DNA of 48,179 nucleotides from a bacterium (GTDB taxonomy: Bacteria; Hydrothermota; UBA3073; JACQXS01; JAQTXJ01): NCBI GenBank assembly GCA_028688815.1, contig JAQTXJ010000008.1:1-48179 (forward strand), in the 5' to 3' direction. Below are positions 34,550 through 43,552 of the stretch, piece after piece. The notes below the pieces were generated by a model that saw nothing but the letters and a program-made list of their open reading frames with translations, was not told the DNA's origin and did no database searches. The translations under genes were made by a program, and so were the position numbers. Numbering within the stretch: the first letter of the stretch is position 1; each line of letters starts with the position of its first letter.

Positions 34550-37357
34550 ATGAATAAAAGAGTTTTTATTTTAGGAATGATATTTTATGTTTTCATTGGG
34601 CTATCCGTAACATTTGTAAAAGCTGAGACATATCAAAAACCATTTAGCAAAATTAATGAAATTTACTCTAGTTATAATTCAAATATAGAGAAGGGGGAAA
34701 CGAGTTTTTACGCTAAAAATTCCAAAGCCCAATTTGCTACATATTTACAATATAATTCATGGGTAGATCCATGTGTTGGAGCGAAGGGTTTTGCACTTTA
34801 CTATGTAAATGCAGAAATTCCGGGCTCAAACGAGACCGATAAAAGTTACACGGGAGTCGTCAAATTAAAGGCGATTGAAAGCAATCCCAATAATTCGGTT
34901 AAATTTTGCTTTTCTGACCCAAGTTTCTATTTCCTGCCCGATACCACACAAATAGTTGATTCAATTCTTTTAGACAAAGGCGAAGGAGCAGTATGGATTA
35001 GAGATTATGAGGCAGAAGATATTATTGTTTATGGGATATCTCAAGATTCACTAAAACCAACACATCCTTCAGTTTTCACATTTGATACTTGTGGTTCAAT
35101 ACCTTCAAGAATATTAATAACTGGTCCAAGTAAAATAAACATAAACACTGAAATGAGTGGTAGATATAGGGTTCGCCTCGTAGATGCGTCGGGTAAAATT
35201 CTTACAGGTTCAATGGTTGACACATTTGTAACTGTAAGAGCAATTGAAGGGATAAAAGATAATTCAATAAATATGATAGATGCCTTAAGCAATCAACAAA
35301 GTGACAGTGCCGTAAAGTGTGTTCTTATTGGTGGACAAGGGAACCTGTTTTTGACAGATATAGAATCTGAAAATCTCACGCTCATTGCAACTCATAATTA
35401 CTTTGGTTCTGATACCATTACAATAAATGTACGCCCTGTTGATGAAGTAGTATATATTACACCTTTTTCCGTCTCTGGGACATACGGGACACAAAATGTA
35501 AATAAGAGTGTTTCGGCAATCGCTATGACAAAAGATGGGCAACCTGACCCTACTAATAATTTCTCAAAGGTAGAATTTAAAATTTCAGATATAACCGGAA
35601 CAACTTCAGCCTCAATTGCGCCTACGGGGCAGCAAACTCTTGTTTCAGGATTTTCAAGTTTTACTTTGCGTGATACCGAAACAGATTCAGGTATAATTAT
35701 TAAAACAATATGTTCGGGAACTCCACAATTATCTCCCAATTGGATGGTTGGAGAAAAAACGGCTTATATGTTTAAACAACCGGGTAAAGCCATACTCATT
35801 CAAAATATCGGCCCCACCACCGTAGTTGTTAATGATACTTCAACTTTATATATATACGCCGTTGATGGAGTAGGAACTCCTGACACTACTTATACCGGTT
35901 GGATTAAGTACGAAACTAACGATAATAATACATCCTGTAAGCTTTTGGAATATGGGACAAGCACATCGTTAACGCTTGCTCATATTCAAAAAGGGGTAGC
36001 AAAAATATGGATAACGAATTCGGAAGCAGAAGAAATAAATATTGAATTCTCAGACGCTGAAGCCAAATATCTAAATGCATATCTCGGGGGAAACGCACCG
36101 GATCAGAGCATAGACATTTCCTTTGAAAATCCTGGGAATAGTGCTACTAAATGGCTATTAGAAACAAACGGCAATCAATTTCTTGTTCATCAATTAATTT
36201 CGGGAACAATTAAAGCAGTTGATGATTCGGGCAAAATAGATACTACTTTTAATGACACAGCCATATTTACAACATCAGGATTTGCAACCCCTGAAAGTAC
36301 GATGATTCTGATAGCAAAAGGGATAGGTACAATAGAAATTAAAGATGATTCGGCAGAGACTTCAACAATCTGTGTGAAAGGAGCCGGATTAACAAAATGG
36401 GAAGAGGGTATATCTTTTATAACAGGGGTTCGAGCAGCATATCTTGTGCCTTTATTAACTGAAAATATAATTGCAAATGATTCGATGCAGATAACTTTTC
36501 TTGCAATGACGCCCCAATTTATATTAGATACTACATGGAATGGAGCAATATCCATAAATTATACAGATTCTTCCAATCCAAGCATAAATTGGAGCGGGAC
36601 TCCGGATTCCATTCCAATCATTAAAGGGACCGGACAAATTAAAATTGTAAATTCTGAAGTTGAAAATATAAAAATAGAAATGAATTATAAAAATGGTTTA
36701 CCTGCTATCCCTGTTGCCGGTAGTACAAAATTATTACATTTTAAAGCGAGACTTATTAGCTCTTTGCCGGACACAGGATTTATTGGGGGGACACAAGATA
36801 CAATTATATTTAAACTCGTAGATATAAATGGCAATGCAACGATTCATAACGCATGGTTACGGACATGGCATTTAGAACAATATCCTGACACTTCTGTTGT
36901 TATGGACGATAGTGTACATATTATCAATGGGATAGGACACTTAAAAATTGAAGACAGCAAACCCGAAAGTATATGGATTTATGCATCTTCTTCAGATTCT
37001 TTAATTGTGCAAACAAATGAACTTATAGGGATTATAATATTTAAGGCAGTCGGAATAGAAACACAATCAACAATTCCAATAAAATTTGATTTATCTAATG
37101 GGTGTCCCAACCCCTTTACGAATAACACACTTATCCATTATGCAATACCTATAACCAGTAAAGTATCTTTAAAAATATATGATATCACCGGGAGAACAAT
37201 CTGCACCCTTTTGAATGAAAAAGTAAAACCAGGATATTATACAATAAATTGGAATGGCACTGATAATACTCATAAAAAAATAGCAAACGGAATCTATTTT
37301 TATAAATTCGAGACTGACAATTTTAAATCCACAAAAAAGATAACTTTATTGAAGTAG
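34550..37357 (+). CDS. Large secreted repeat protein with type IX sorting domain
   Basis: A 935-residue exported protein. Signal peptide: RVFILGMIFYVFIGLSVTFVKA. The middle (~50-830) is made of about seven diverged ~100-residue Ig-like repeats. Each has a central F/Y-x-G strand and a closing motif of the form GxGxxxIxDSExExIxI, for instance GEGAVWIRDYEAEDIIV, GVAKIWITNSEAEEINI, GTGQIKIVNSEVENIKI and GIGHLKIEDSKPESIWI. The last ~90 residues (SNGCPNPFTNNTLIHYAI, SLKIYDITGRTICTL, IANGIYFYKF) form a type A C-terminal sorting domain, so it is probably exported by a type IX secretion system and attached to the surface. No catalytic domain is recognised. Shine-Dalgarno GGGAGGAG precedes the ATG. Confidence 0.8.
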   Translation: MNKRVFILGMIFYVFIGLSVTFVKAETYQKPFSKINEIYSSYNSNIEKGETSFYAKNSKAQFATYLQYNSWVDPCVGAKGFALYYVNAEIPGSNETDKSYTGVVKLKAIESNPNNSVKFCFSDPSFYFLPDTTQIVDSILLDKGEGAVWIRDYEAEDIIVYGISQDSLKPTHPSVFTFDTCGSIPSRILITGPSKININTEMSGRYRVRLVDASGKILTGSMVDTFVTVRAIEGIKDNSINMIDALSNQQSDSAVKCVLIGGQGNLFLTDIESENLTLIATHNYFGSDTITINVRPVDEVVYITPFSVSGTYGTQNVNKSVSAIAMTKDGQPDPTNNFSKVEFKISDITGTTSASIAPTGQQTLVSGFSSFTLRDTETDSGIIIKTICSGTPQLSPNWMVGEKTAYMFKQPGKAILIQNIGPTTVVVNDTSTLYIYAVDGVGTPDTTYTGWIKYETNDNNTSCKLLEYGTSTSLTLAHIQKGVAKIWITNSEAEEINIEFSDAEAKYLNAYLGGNAPDQSIDISFENPGNSATKWLLETNGNQFLVHQLISGTIKAVDDSGKIDTTFNDTAIFTTSGFATPESTMILIAKGIGTIEIKDDSAETSTICVKGAGLTKWEEGISFITGVRAAYLVPLLTENIIANDSMQITFLAMTPQFILDTTWNGAISINYTDSSNPSINWSGTPDSIPIIKGTGQIKIVNSEVENIKIEMNYKNGLPAIPVAGSTKLLHFKARLISSLPDTGFIGGTQDTIIFKLVDINGNATIHNAWLRTWHLEQYPDTSVVMDDSVHIINGIGHLKIEDSKPESIWIYASSSDSLIVQTNELIGIIIFKAVGIETQSTIPIKFDLSNGCPNPFTNNTLIHYAIPITSKVSLKIYDITGRTICTLLNEKVKPGYYTINWNGTDNTHKKIANGIYFYKFETDNFKSTKKITLLK

Positions 37358-37407
37358 GGATTTTATGAGCAAGGGAAAATAAAAAGATTTCTTCTTGCTG
37401 TTTTATA

Positions 37408-38166
37408 ATGGCTCCAATTTTACTTTATCATAAGGTATGTACTTTTGACCCAAGCGGCACATGGGTAACACCTAAACAATTTGAGCAACAGATGAAATAT
37501 TTATACGAGAACGGATATTCCACAATAACTCCTTATGAAATTTCAGAAAAAAAAGAAAAAAAAATAATTATAACTTTTGACGACGCTTATGAAGATTTTT
37601 ACTACAATGCATTTCCTTGCATGCTAAAATATGGGTTTAAAGCAGTGCTCTTTGCAATTTCTAAACATGTTGGGCAAGATAATTCATGGGATGTAAATTT
37701 TGGGGTAAAGAAAAAACTGATGAACTGGGAGCAATTAAAAGAAGTTATAAAGCATGGATGTATAATTGGTTCTCACACTGTTACTCATCCAGAATTAACA
37801 CGAATCCCAATTAAAAAGGTAAGAGAAGAGCTATTGAATTCAAAAATAGATTTGGAAGACAAATTAAATTCGAAAATAGATTTTATATCCTACCCCTTCG
37901 GCAGTTATAACCAAAACATTGTCAAAATTGCTCAAGAAACAGGATACAAAATGTCTTTTACTTCAAGTCCATTTATTAAAGAGAATATGGTAATTGGTAG
38001 GATGGGCATATACATAATCGACACAATAATAGATTTTAAATTTAAACTTAATAAAGGAAATAATATACCTTATTTATTTGAAGCAATAAAATCGCATACT
38101 ATTAACATATTTTCTCACGGGACATGGATATGGAAAAATTTTGAATCCTTTTTAAAACCACACTAA
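37408..38166 (+). CDS. Polysaccharide deacetylase (NodB homology, CE4-like)
   Basis: A 252-residue member of the carbohydrate esterase 4 superfamily, which removes N- or O-acetyl groups from glycans. The start LLYHKVC is the family opening. Motif 1 is TFDDAYEDF (Asp58-Asp59), and the metal-binding motif 2 is SHTVTHPEL (His123 and His127). SYPFGSYN is the later loop. No signal peptide is seen, so it may act on cytoplasmic or inner-face lipid-linked sugars. An internal echo NSKIDLEDKLNSKIDF lies at about 142-157. Shine-Dalgarno is weak. hsp20 follows after 27 nt. Confidence 0.88.
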   Translation: MAPILLYHKVCTFDPSGTWVTPKQFEQQMKYLYENGYSTITPYEISEKKEKKIIITFDDAYEDFYYNAFPCMLKYGFKAVLFAISKHVGQDNSWDVNFGVKKKLMNWEQLKEVIKHGCIIGSHTVTHPELTRIPIKKVREELLNSKIDLEDKLNSKIDFISYPFGSYNQNIVKIAQETGYKMSFTSSPFIKENMVIGRMGIYIIDTIIDFKFKLNKGNNIPYLFEAIKSHTINIFSHGTWIWKNFESFLKPH

Positions 38167-38179
38167 TCTAATCTTATAG

Positions 38180-38189
38180 AGGAGGTGAT
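38180..38189 (+). promoter_or_regulatory. Strong Shine-Dalgarno deciding the hsp20 start
   Basis: AGGAGGTGAT is a perfect match to the anti-Shine-Dalgarno of 16S rRNA. It ends 4 nt before the ATG at 38194. It also contains an in-frame GTG (38185), which therefore is not the start. Confidence 0.85.
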
Positions 38190-38193
38190 ACAT

Positions 38194-38649
38194 ATGGATA
38201 AAAAAAATTGGTATCCCCTAAGTGAACAATTGGATAAAATAGGTGACATCGTAGACAATAAGATGCATAAAGTGTTTCGTGAAGAATTGCCTACGAGATT
38301 AGATAAATTATTTGGAGGGGAAGGATATCTAGCCTGTGATCTTATAGATAAAGAAGACCACCTATTACTAAGGGCAGAAGTTCCGGGGTTAAAGAAAGAA
38401 AACCTTGAAATATCTGCAAGTGAAGATAGTGTTACCATTAGAGGGGAAAGGAAACAAGCTTCCGAAGAAAAAGGTGAGAATTACTATAGGGTAGAGAGGA
38501 AATTCGGCACATTTTCAAGAACAATTGGTTTACCCGTGGAAATAAAACCAGATATGATAGATGCTACATTAAAAGATGGAATTCTTGAAATAAAAATGCC
38601 CAAAAAAGAGATTAAAAAATCCAAAAAAGTGCAAATTATAGTAAAATAA
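38194..38649 (+). CDS. Small heat-shock protein, Hsp20/α-crystallin family
   Basis: A 151-residue ATP-independent holdase chaperone. The α-crystallin domain spans about 45-145: LACDLIDKEDHLLLRAEVPG, ENLEISASEDSVTIRGER, then YRVERKFGTFSRTIGLPVEI and DATLKDGILEIKMPK, the last with the GxLxIxxPK signature. The N-terminal ~40 residues are the variable oligomerisation arm. The ATG at 38194 was chosen because of the perfect Shine-Dalgarno before it. It ends at a long hairpin. No CIRCE or sigma-32-like site was recognised. Confidence 0.93.
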   Translation: MDKKNWYPLSEQLDKIGDIVDNKMHKVFREELPTRLDKLFGGEGYLACDLIDKEDHLLLRAEVPGLKKENLEISASEDSVTIRGERKQASEEKGENYYRVERKFGTFSRTIGLPVEIKPDMIDATLKDGILEIKMPKKEIKKSKKVQIIVK

Positions 38650-38655
38650 TTGTGA

Positions 38656-38709
38656 TTAAATAATAAAACAGGTATTTTGCGGTGTCAGGATACCTGTTTT
38701 ATTATTTAA
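38656..38709 (+). terminator. Long hairpin terminator after hsp20
   Basis: A perfect 20-bp inverted repeat (38656-38675 with 38690-38709) with a 14-nt loop. The core AACAGGTAT/ATACCTGTT is flanked by A-rich and T-rich arms, which supply the U tract. It separates hsp20 from the second polysaccharide locus. Confidence 0.85.
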
Positions 38710-38770
38710 GTTGACACTTTATACCTTTAGTAACATTTTTGAGGCAAATAAAAAATTCTTAATTATTAAA

Positions 38771-39649
38771 ATGCAATTGAAAACCCAAAACAACTGTATT
38801 TTATGTGATTCACAGGAATTTGAAACGCTCGCTAAAACAAAGAATTATGAATATATAAAATGTATCAAATGCGGGTTAATATTTACAAATCCTTTACCCA
38901 TAATGGAAGAAGATGAAATGAATAAGTTTTACGAAAAATCGTTTTATTCTACTTGTAAAGACATGAACAAATTTAATAAACACAATTTTAATCTTTTGTA
39001 TCCCGTATATGAAAAACAATTTAATATATTCAATAAATATCTGAAAGGAAATAATATATTAGATTTCGGTTGTGGAGTAGGATATTTCTTGTTTGCTGCC
39101 AAAATAAAAGGATTTAATTGTCTTGGGATTGAAATATCCAAAGAAGCAGCAAAATATGCACAAAATCAATTAAAAATAAAAGTATTAACGAGCGAAATAG
39201 AAACGGCAACTTTGCCGTCCGATTATTTTGATGGGGTAAGGATTGCCCATGTTTTGGAACATCTTTCAGACCCTGTAGCAACTTTAAATAAAATAAACCG
39301 TGTATTAAAAAAAAACGGGGTTTTAGAGATTAGCATTCCAAACCCATATTGTTTATTAACCCATTTGACTAATTTATATCACAAGATTACAGGTAATTAC
39401 AAGATAAACAAGTACTCTTGCAGCCTCTCCTATCCATCCCATATTTATGCGTTCCCGTATAAAACTATTATTTTACTTATGAAAAAGACAGGATTTCGTA
39501 TTTTACAAATAGATAGTATTGGAATTGAGAAAATAACAATTAATTCGTCGTTAAAATCTTTTAATAGAACAATTTCTACTACAATTGAATTGTTCGGCAG
39601 TATATTTTCCAGCACATCTGTTTATCGTATTTACGCAAAGAAGATATAA
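38771..39649 (+). CDS. Class I SAM-dependent methyltransferase with N-terminal Cys4 motif
   Basis: A 292-residue protein. The N-terminus has a zinc-ribbon-like Cys4 (Cys9, Cys12, Cys31, Cys34; CILC and CIKC), followed by the Rossmann methyltransferase domain: ILDFGCGVGYFLFAA is motif I, LGIEISKEAAKYA is motif II and RIAHVLEHLSDPV is the post-motif segment. This architecture (Methyltransf_23-like with a metal ribbon) is common in polysaccharide clusters and acts on sugars or lipid carriers. Target unknown. I start at ATG 38771; an earlier in-frame TTG at 38711 lies in a TTGACA and just after the terminator. It is related to the next gene. Confidence 0.85.
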   Translation: MQLKTQNNCILCDSQEFETLAKTKNYEYIKCIKCGLIFTNPLPIMEEDEMNKFYEKSFYSTCKDMNKFNKHNFNLLYPVYEKQFNIFNKYLKGNNILDFGCGVGYFLFAAKIKGFNCLGIEISKEAAKYAQNQLKIKVLTSEIETATLPSDYFDGVRIAHVLEHLSDPVATLNKINRVLKKNGVLEISIPNPYCLLTHLTNLYHKITGNYKINKYSCSLSYPSHIYAFPYKTIILLMKKTGFRILQIDSIGIEKITINSSLKSFNRTISTTIELFGSIFSSTSVYRIYAKKI

Positions 39650-39940
39650 TCTATTCTAACAAAATTTTTCATAATACATTAGTTTAAATTTTTCAAAATC
39701 CTAACTTTGTAAACAGAATTATTATTATTTTATTAATTATCCTGTCTTCAACTTAAAGTTTCTAATTTACTCCTTAATGCTTAAGATTTTAAGGAATCCA
39801 TAAAAAACAAAAATATTGACAATACGCACCTTTCAAACTATTTTAAAAAGATAAGAAATTAAGTTATGATTAATATTTATGAGACTACCCGTTGTGAATT
39901 ACCATTAGGAAATACAAGATATCCCTAATTAAATGTTATA
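39650..39940. other. AT-rich intergenic region, 291 nt
   Basis: No convincing gene. A plus-strand promoter is likely at 39816-39844. A 20-codon reading frame (39866-39928) has no Shine-Dalgarno and no recognisable product. The rest is low-complexity A/T. Confidence 0.5.
39816..39844 (+). promoter_or_regulatory. Candidate promoter of the second polysaccharide operon
   Basis: TTGACA (6/6) at 39816-39821 and TATTTT (4/6) at 39839-39844 with exactly 17 nt spacing. It lies ~95 nt upstream of the ATG at 39941 and would drive the following methyltransferase-to-ligase genes. Confidence 0.45.
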
Positions 39941-40924
39941 ATGGAAATTTTATGTCCTATATGTAATAACCTTATAAATAAGGATTTGCCAACAACCATT
40001 CCTATTTCTAATTCCCAAAAATTATTTCACTCCAATAATTACAAAATCATTGGATGTGCTAAATGTGGATTATTACAGCTCAATCCATTACCGACCAAAG
40101 AAGATATAAGTAAATTATATTCTAAAGACTATTATTATGGCAATGAAAAGAATAGGAGGTTTCAGGAAATAATAGAGTTTTTCATATATTTAACTCATTT
40201 AAGATTATCTAAAGAAATTTCAAGTCTTAGAAAAGATAAAGGGAAAATATTAGATATAGGATGCGGGAAAGGTTGGTTTTTAGCAGGGTGCAGAGCTTTA
40301 GACTGGGAAACGTATGGTACAGAGATAACTAGTAGTACTTCGGATTTTGCTGCCAAAGAATTGCATCTGGATGTGCTTTCTAAAGACATATCCGAATGCA
40401 ATTTCCCGGACTCATATTTTGACATAACAACCTGTTTACACTCATTTGAGCATTTGCCTCAACCTGTAGAAACGCTAAAAGAGATAAGACGTATACTAAA
40501 AAAGGATGGGTTACTGCTTCTCACTTTACCCAATATAGATAGTTTTCAATTTAAAATCAGCAAGTATCTCTGGTTTCACCTTGGCATTCCTTATCATTAT
40601 TATAATTATTCAACAAAAAACATTTCAACTCTCCTGAAAAAAGCAGGATTTGTCCCATACCGAATAAGCCATTTTTCTTTAGGATATAATACCTTTGGTT
40701 TTTTACAAAGTCTTTTTAATTTATTAATTAATGAACCAAATTTCCTGTACTATTTATTCAAAGGTAATTATAAAATGAAAAAACTAACGATAGAATATTT
40801 ATACAATTTTATTTTAACATTTCTATATTTTCCTTTGTTCGCGGTTATATCATTAATAGGTTCCTTTCTGGAATCGGCAGGACATCATGGTGGAACTATA
40901 AAAATAATTGCAACAAATTCTTAA
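39941..40924 (+). CDS. Class I SAM-dependent methyltransferase with N-terminal Cys4 motif (paralogue)
   Basis: A 327-residue relative of the preceding methyltransferase. The Cys4 element is Cys5, Cys8, Cys39 and Cys42 (CPIC and CAKC), followed by the shared NPLPT turn. ILDIGCGKGWFLAGC is SAM motif I and SFEHLPQPVETL the post-motif segment. The C-terminal ~80 residues contain hydrophobic stretches (FILTFLYFPLFAVISLIGSF), suggesting membrane association. It probably modifies a polyprenyl-linked glycan. It starts an operon with the GT39-type gene 6 nt downstream. Confidence 0.85.
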   Translation: MEILCPICNNLINKDLPTTIPISNSQKLFHSNNYKIIGCAKCGLLQLNPLPTKEDISKLYSKDYYYGNEKNRRFQEIIEFFIYLTHLRLSKEISSLRKDKGKILDIGCGKGWFLAGCRALDWETYGTEITSSTSDFAAKELHLDVLSKDISECNFPDSYFDITTCLHSFEHLPQPVETLKEIRRILKKDGLLLLTLPNIDSFQFKISKYLWFHLGIPYHYYNYSTKNISTLLKKAGFVPYRISHFSLGYNTFGFLQSLFNLLINEPNFLYYLFKGNYKMKKLTIEYLYNFILTFLYFPLFAVISLIGSFLESAGHHGGTIKIIATNS

Positions 40925-40930
40925 AAAACA

Positions 40931-42421
40931 ATGTTTCTCCCAAAAGTGAAAAATTACCTTCTACTAGGGTTAATTGCCCTGGGAATTTTTTACTTTTTAA
41001 AACCACCCTTTATTGGCGACTGGGATGAATTTGTATATGTATATGACAACATTATATATCATAAATTTACTACACTTTGTAGTGGAAGAATAGGATACTT
41101 CTGGATTTGTATGCCAATCTGGGATTTTTTTCATTCTTTAAAGGTACCCGTAAGTGAAGCATGGCGTGTAATAAGTGGAATTTCATTATTAGGGGGTATC
41201 GGGCTTATACTTGTTTTTTATAAATTCTGTAAAGACTTAATCAATGAAAAAATAGCTTTTCTTTCTTCTTTGTTTCTCATTTTTTCTCCAGCCGTTATAA
41301 TATATTCCGGAGCTTGTATGTCTGACATTCCTGCCACTTTTTTCTTATATACAGGGTTAATGCTTTATTATATATCTATTAAAAAAGAAAAATGGTATTT
41401 ATACTTACTTTCCGGAATTATTGCCGGTTTTGCAGTTCAAATGAGAGAACAGACATTGTTTTTTATTCCTTTATTCCTCTATCTTTCTTTTGTTGATGGG
41501 AAAAATAATAAAAGGTTAAAAGGAATACTCTTATTTTTTACAACATATATTATATTCGCTGTAATTGGACATTTAATATTTCCAGAATTATATCTAACTT
41601 ATATTATTGAAAGATTACCCACATTTTACGGAAATAGTTCAATAAAATTCCTGATAAAAAAAATAATGAGCATGGGGTATCAATTAAATATTTATTATAC
41701 GATAATACCTCTTTTATTAGCCGTGTTAGAATTTTTAATTACTATTTTTAAGGAAAAAAATTATAGAAAAGTATGGTTGATTATCTTTTGGTTGATTATT
41801 CCTCTTTTGCCCTTAATACCCATACAGCTTTACCCTGTACGATACTATATATTTATTTTTCCGGCGCTTGCTTATTTGTCTGCATCTGCAATTTCAAGGC
41901 TATCTGTTAACTGGAAGGTTATTTTAGTAATTACTCTAATAATAAATATATCAGGATTTGGGTTTATACAGAAAAAATCTTCTAATCTTACCGACCTTGC
42001 GTATCGCAATCCCCCTAATGGGATTACTCATTTTGTCCATTTACTAAAAACCCGAAACAAAGAGCTTATTTACGAGAAAAAATATGGAAAAGCTCTATAC
42101 GAGGATTTTGCTGAAAATTCCGTTTTCCTAACAGGCAGCTATATTTTTCTAACGTCTTTATATTATCAGCAAACCGGATTACGACCAGATTGGACTATAA
42201 TTTTCCCATGGATGAGTAATAATGAAATAATTACAAAGACAAAATACTATTTACGACTAAATCGCCCGGTTTTTATAGACACAGAGCTTGTACGATTAGC
42301 CTTAAATGAGAGTAATTATGACTTTTTGAATAAATTTGAAGATAACTTTTCTCTTAAAAAAGTTATCTTACCAAACAAAAAAGAAATAAATACAATTTTT
42401 CAGGTACTTTCTAAAAAATAA
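40931..42421 (+). CDS. GT39-type (GT-C fold) glycosyltransferase, multi-pass
   Basis: A 496-residue membrane protein with ~10-12 helices. Its first periplasmic loop holds IGDWDEFVYVYD, with the acidic pair (Asp30, Asp32-Glu33) typical of dolichyl/polyprenyl-phosphate-mannose transferases and ArnT. Such enzymes transfer a sugar from a polyprenyl-phosphate carrier to an acceptor outside the membrane. SDIPATFFLYTGLMLYY and REQTLFFIPLFLY are further family-like parts. The ending beyond 350 is soluble. The donor and acceptor are not known. The following GT4 begins directly at its stop codon. Confidence 0.82.
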   Translation: MFLPKVKNYLLLGLIALGIFYFLKPPFIGDWDEFVYVYDNIIYHKFTTLCSGRIGYFWICMPIWDFFHSLKVPVSEAWRVISGISLLGGIGLILVFYKFCKDLINEKIAFLSSLFLIFSPAVIIYSGACMSDIPATFFLYTGLMLYYISIKKEKWYLYLLSGIIAGFAVQMREQTLFFIPLFLYLSFVDGKNNKRLKGILLFFTTYIIFAVIGHLIFPELYLTYIIERLPTFYGNSSIKFLIKKIMSMGYQLNIYYTIIPLLLAVLEFLITIFKEKNYRKVWLIIFWLIIPLLPLIPIQLYPVRYYIFIFPALAYLSASAISRLSVNWKVILVITLIINISGFGFIQKKSSNLTDLAYRNPPNGITHFVHLLKTRNKELIYEKKYGKALYEDFAENSVFLTGSYIFLTSLYYQQTGLRPDWTIIFPWMSNNEIITKTKYYLRLNRPVFIDTELVRLALNESNYDFLNKFEDNFSLKKVILPNKKEINTIFQVLSKK

Positions 42422-43552
42422 ATGCGAATATCTATAATTTCTCGTACTTTTCCACCGACCATATGTGGGGTTGGAGATTATTCCTATTGGCTCGCTAATA
42501 TATTAGAATCATTGAACAATGAAATTACCGTTATAACTACAAATAAAGCCTCCGACGAAAAAATAAATGTTATTTCTATAGGTAAAAACTGGAATATTTT
42601 AAAATTGCATAGGATATTAAGCATCCTTCGTTCAGCAAATCCAGATTTTATAATAATTCAATATGTATGCCAACTATATGGGAAGGCCGGTATTATTCCC
42701 AATATTGTTTTATTAGTTTTTCTAATAAAACTCAAATTCAAATCAATTAAACTTGTGATTACATTCCATGAACTATGGATTCCATTAACTTTCAAAGATT
42801 TTATATTAGGCATTATTCAAAGATTGGAAGCGGGTTTTATTATTTTAATGGCAAATACTAGCATTATAACCACAAATACGAGAGAAATGGCACTAAAAAA
42901 ATTATTTCCACGAGCAAGAATATATAAAATTCCTGTTGGTTCAAATATTCCAAACAAAGAAAAATTGTCTCCATCCATTCATTATTTGAAAAAGGATTTT
43001 ACTTTGGGTACTTTTGGAAGATTGCATCCAGAAAGAGATTTACTTACAATCATAAGCGCTATAAAAATAATAACCGTCTACAAATATAATGTTACTCTAA
43101 AAATTATAGGTAAAATAGACCAAGGGATAATTTACACTACATTATTGAAAAAAATAAAAGACTTGGGAATAGAAAAAAACATAATATGGACTGATAGTTG
43201 TAGTGCTAAAGAAATAGAAAAGCATATTACAAATTTAGATATCTACCTATCTCCGGAAATTGATGGAGCATCAGGAAGAAGAGGTGCATTAATGGCAGCA
43301 CTTTCTTTTGGTTTACCTATAATAGCATATGGAGGAAAAGACACTGAAAAAATATTCGAGAATGGAGAAAATATCATTCTAATTCCCCCAAGAAAGCCAG
43401 ATATTCTTGCTCAAAGAATAATAGAGCTTGCAAATGACGAAAAAAGACGTATTCTTTTAGGAGAGATGGCGCTTGAAACTTTCAAAAAATATTTTAGCTG
43501 GGAAACAATAGGTAGAAATTATGAAGAGATTTTTCAATCTTTTTTCAGGTAA
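42422..43552 (+). CDS. Glycosyltransferase family 4 (GT-B fold)
   Basis: A 376-residue GT-B enzyme. The N-terminal PPTICGVGDYSYWLANIL holds the glycine loop of the acceptor domain. The C-terminal domain has GTFGRLHPERDLLTII and SPEIDGASGRRGALMAALSFG. In the latter the usual acidic E-x7-E position reads R-G-A-L-M, a variant known for a GT4 subgroup (GASxRRGxLM), not necessarily inactive. It starts on the stop codon of the GT39-type gene and overlaps the O-antigen ligase/polymerase by 32 nt. Sugar unknown. Confidence 0.85.
   Translation: MRISIISRTFPPTICGVGDYSYWLANILESLNNEITVITTNKASDEKINVISIGKNWNILKLHRILSILRSANPDFIIIQYVCQLYGKAGIIPNIVLLVFLIKLKFKSIKLVITFHELWIPLTFKDFILGIIQRLEAGFIILMANTSIITTNTREMALKKLFPRARIYKIPVGSNIPNKEKLSPSIHYLKKDFTLGTFGRLHPERDLLTIISAIKIITVYKYNVTLKIIGKIDQGIIYTTLLKKIKDLGIEKNIIWTDSCSAKEIEKHITNLDIYLSPEIDGASGRRGALMAALSFGLPIIAYGGKDTEKIFENGENIILIPPRKPDILAQRIIELANDEKRRILLGEMALETFKKYFSWETIGRNYEEIFQSFFR

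Noticed and set aside
37831-37883. Tandem echo NSKID in the deacetylase as a functional repeat
   Set aside because: Only two short imperfect copies in one helix; likely simple lysine/aspartate-rich sequence.
39866-39928. 20-codon frame as a leader peptide or small gene
   Set aside because: No Shine-Dalgarno, no repeat codons suggesting attenuation, and no following hairpin.
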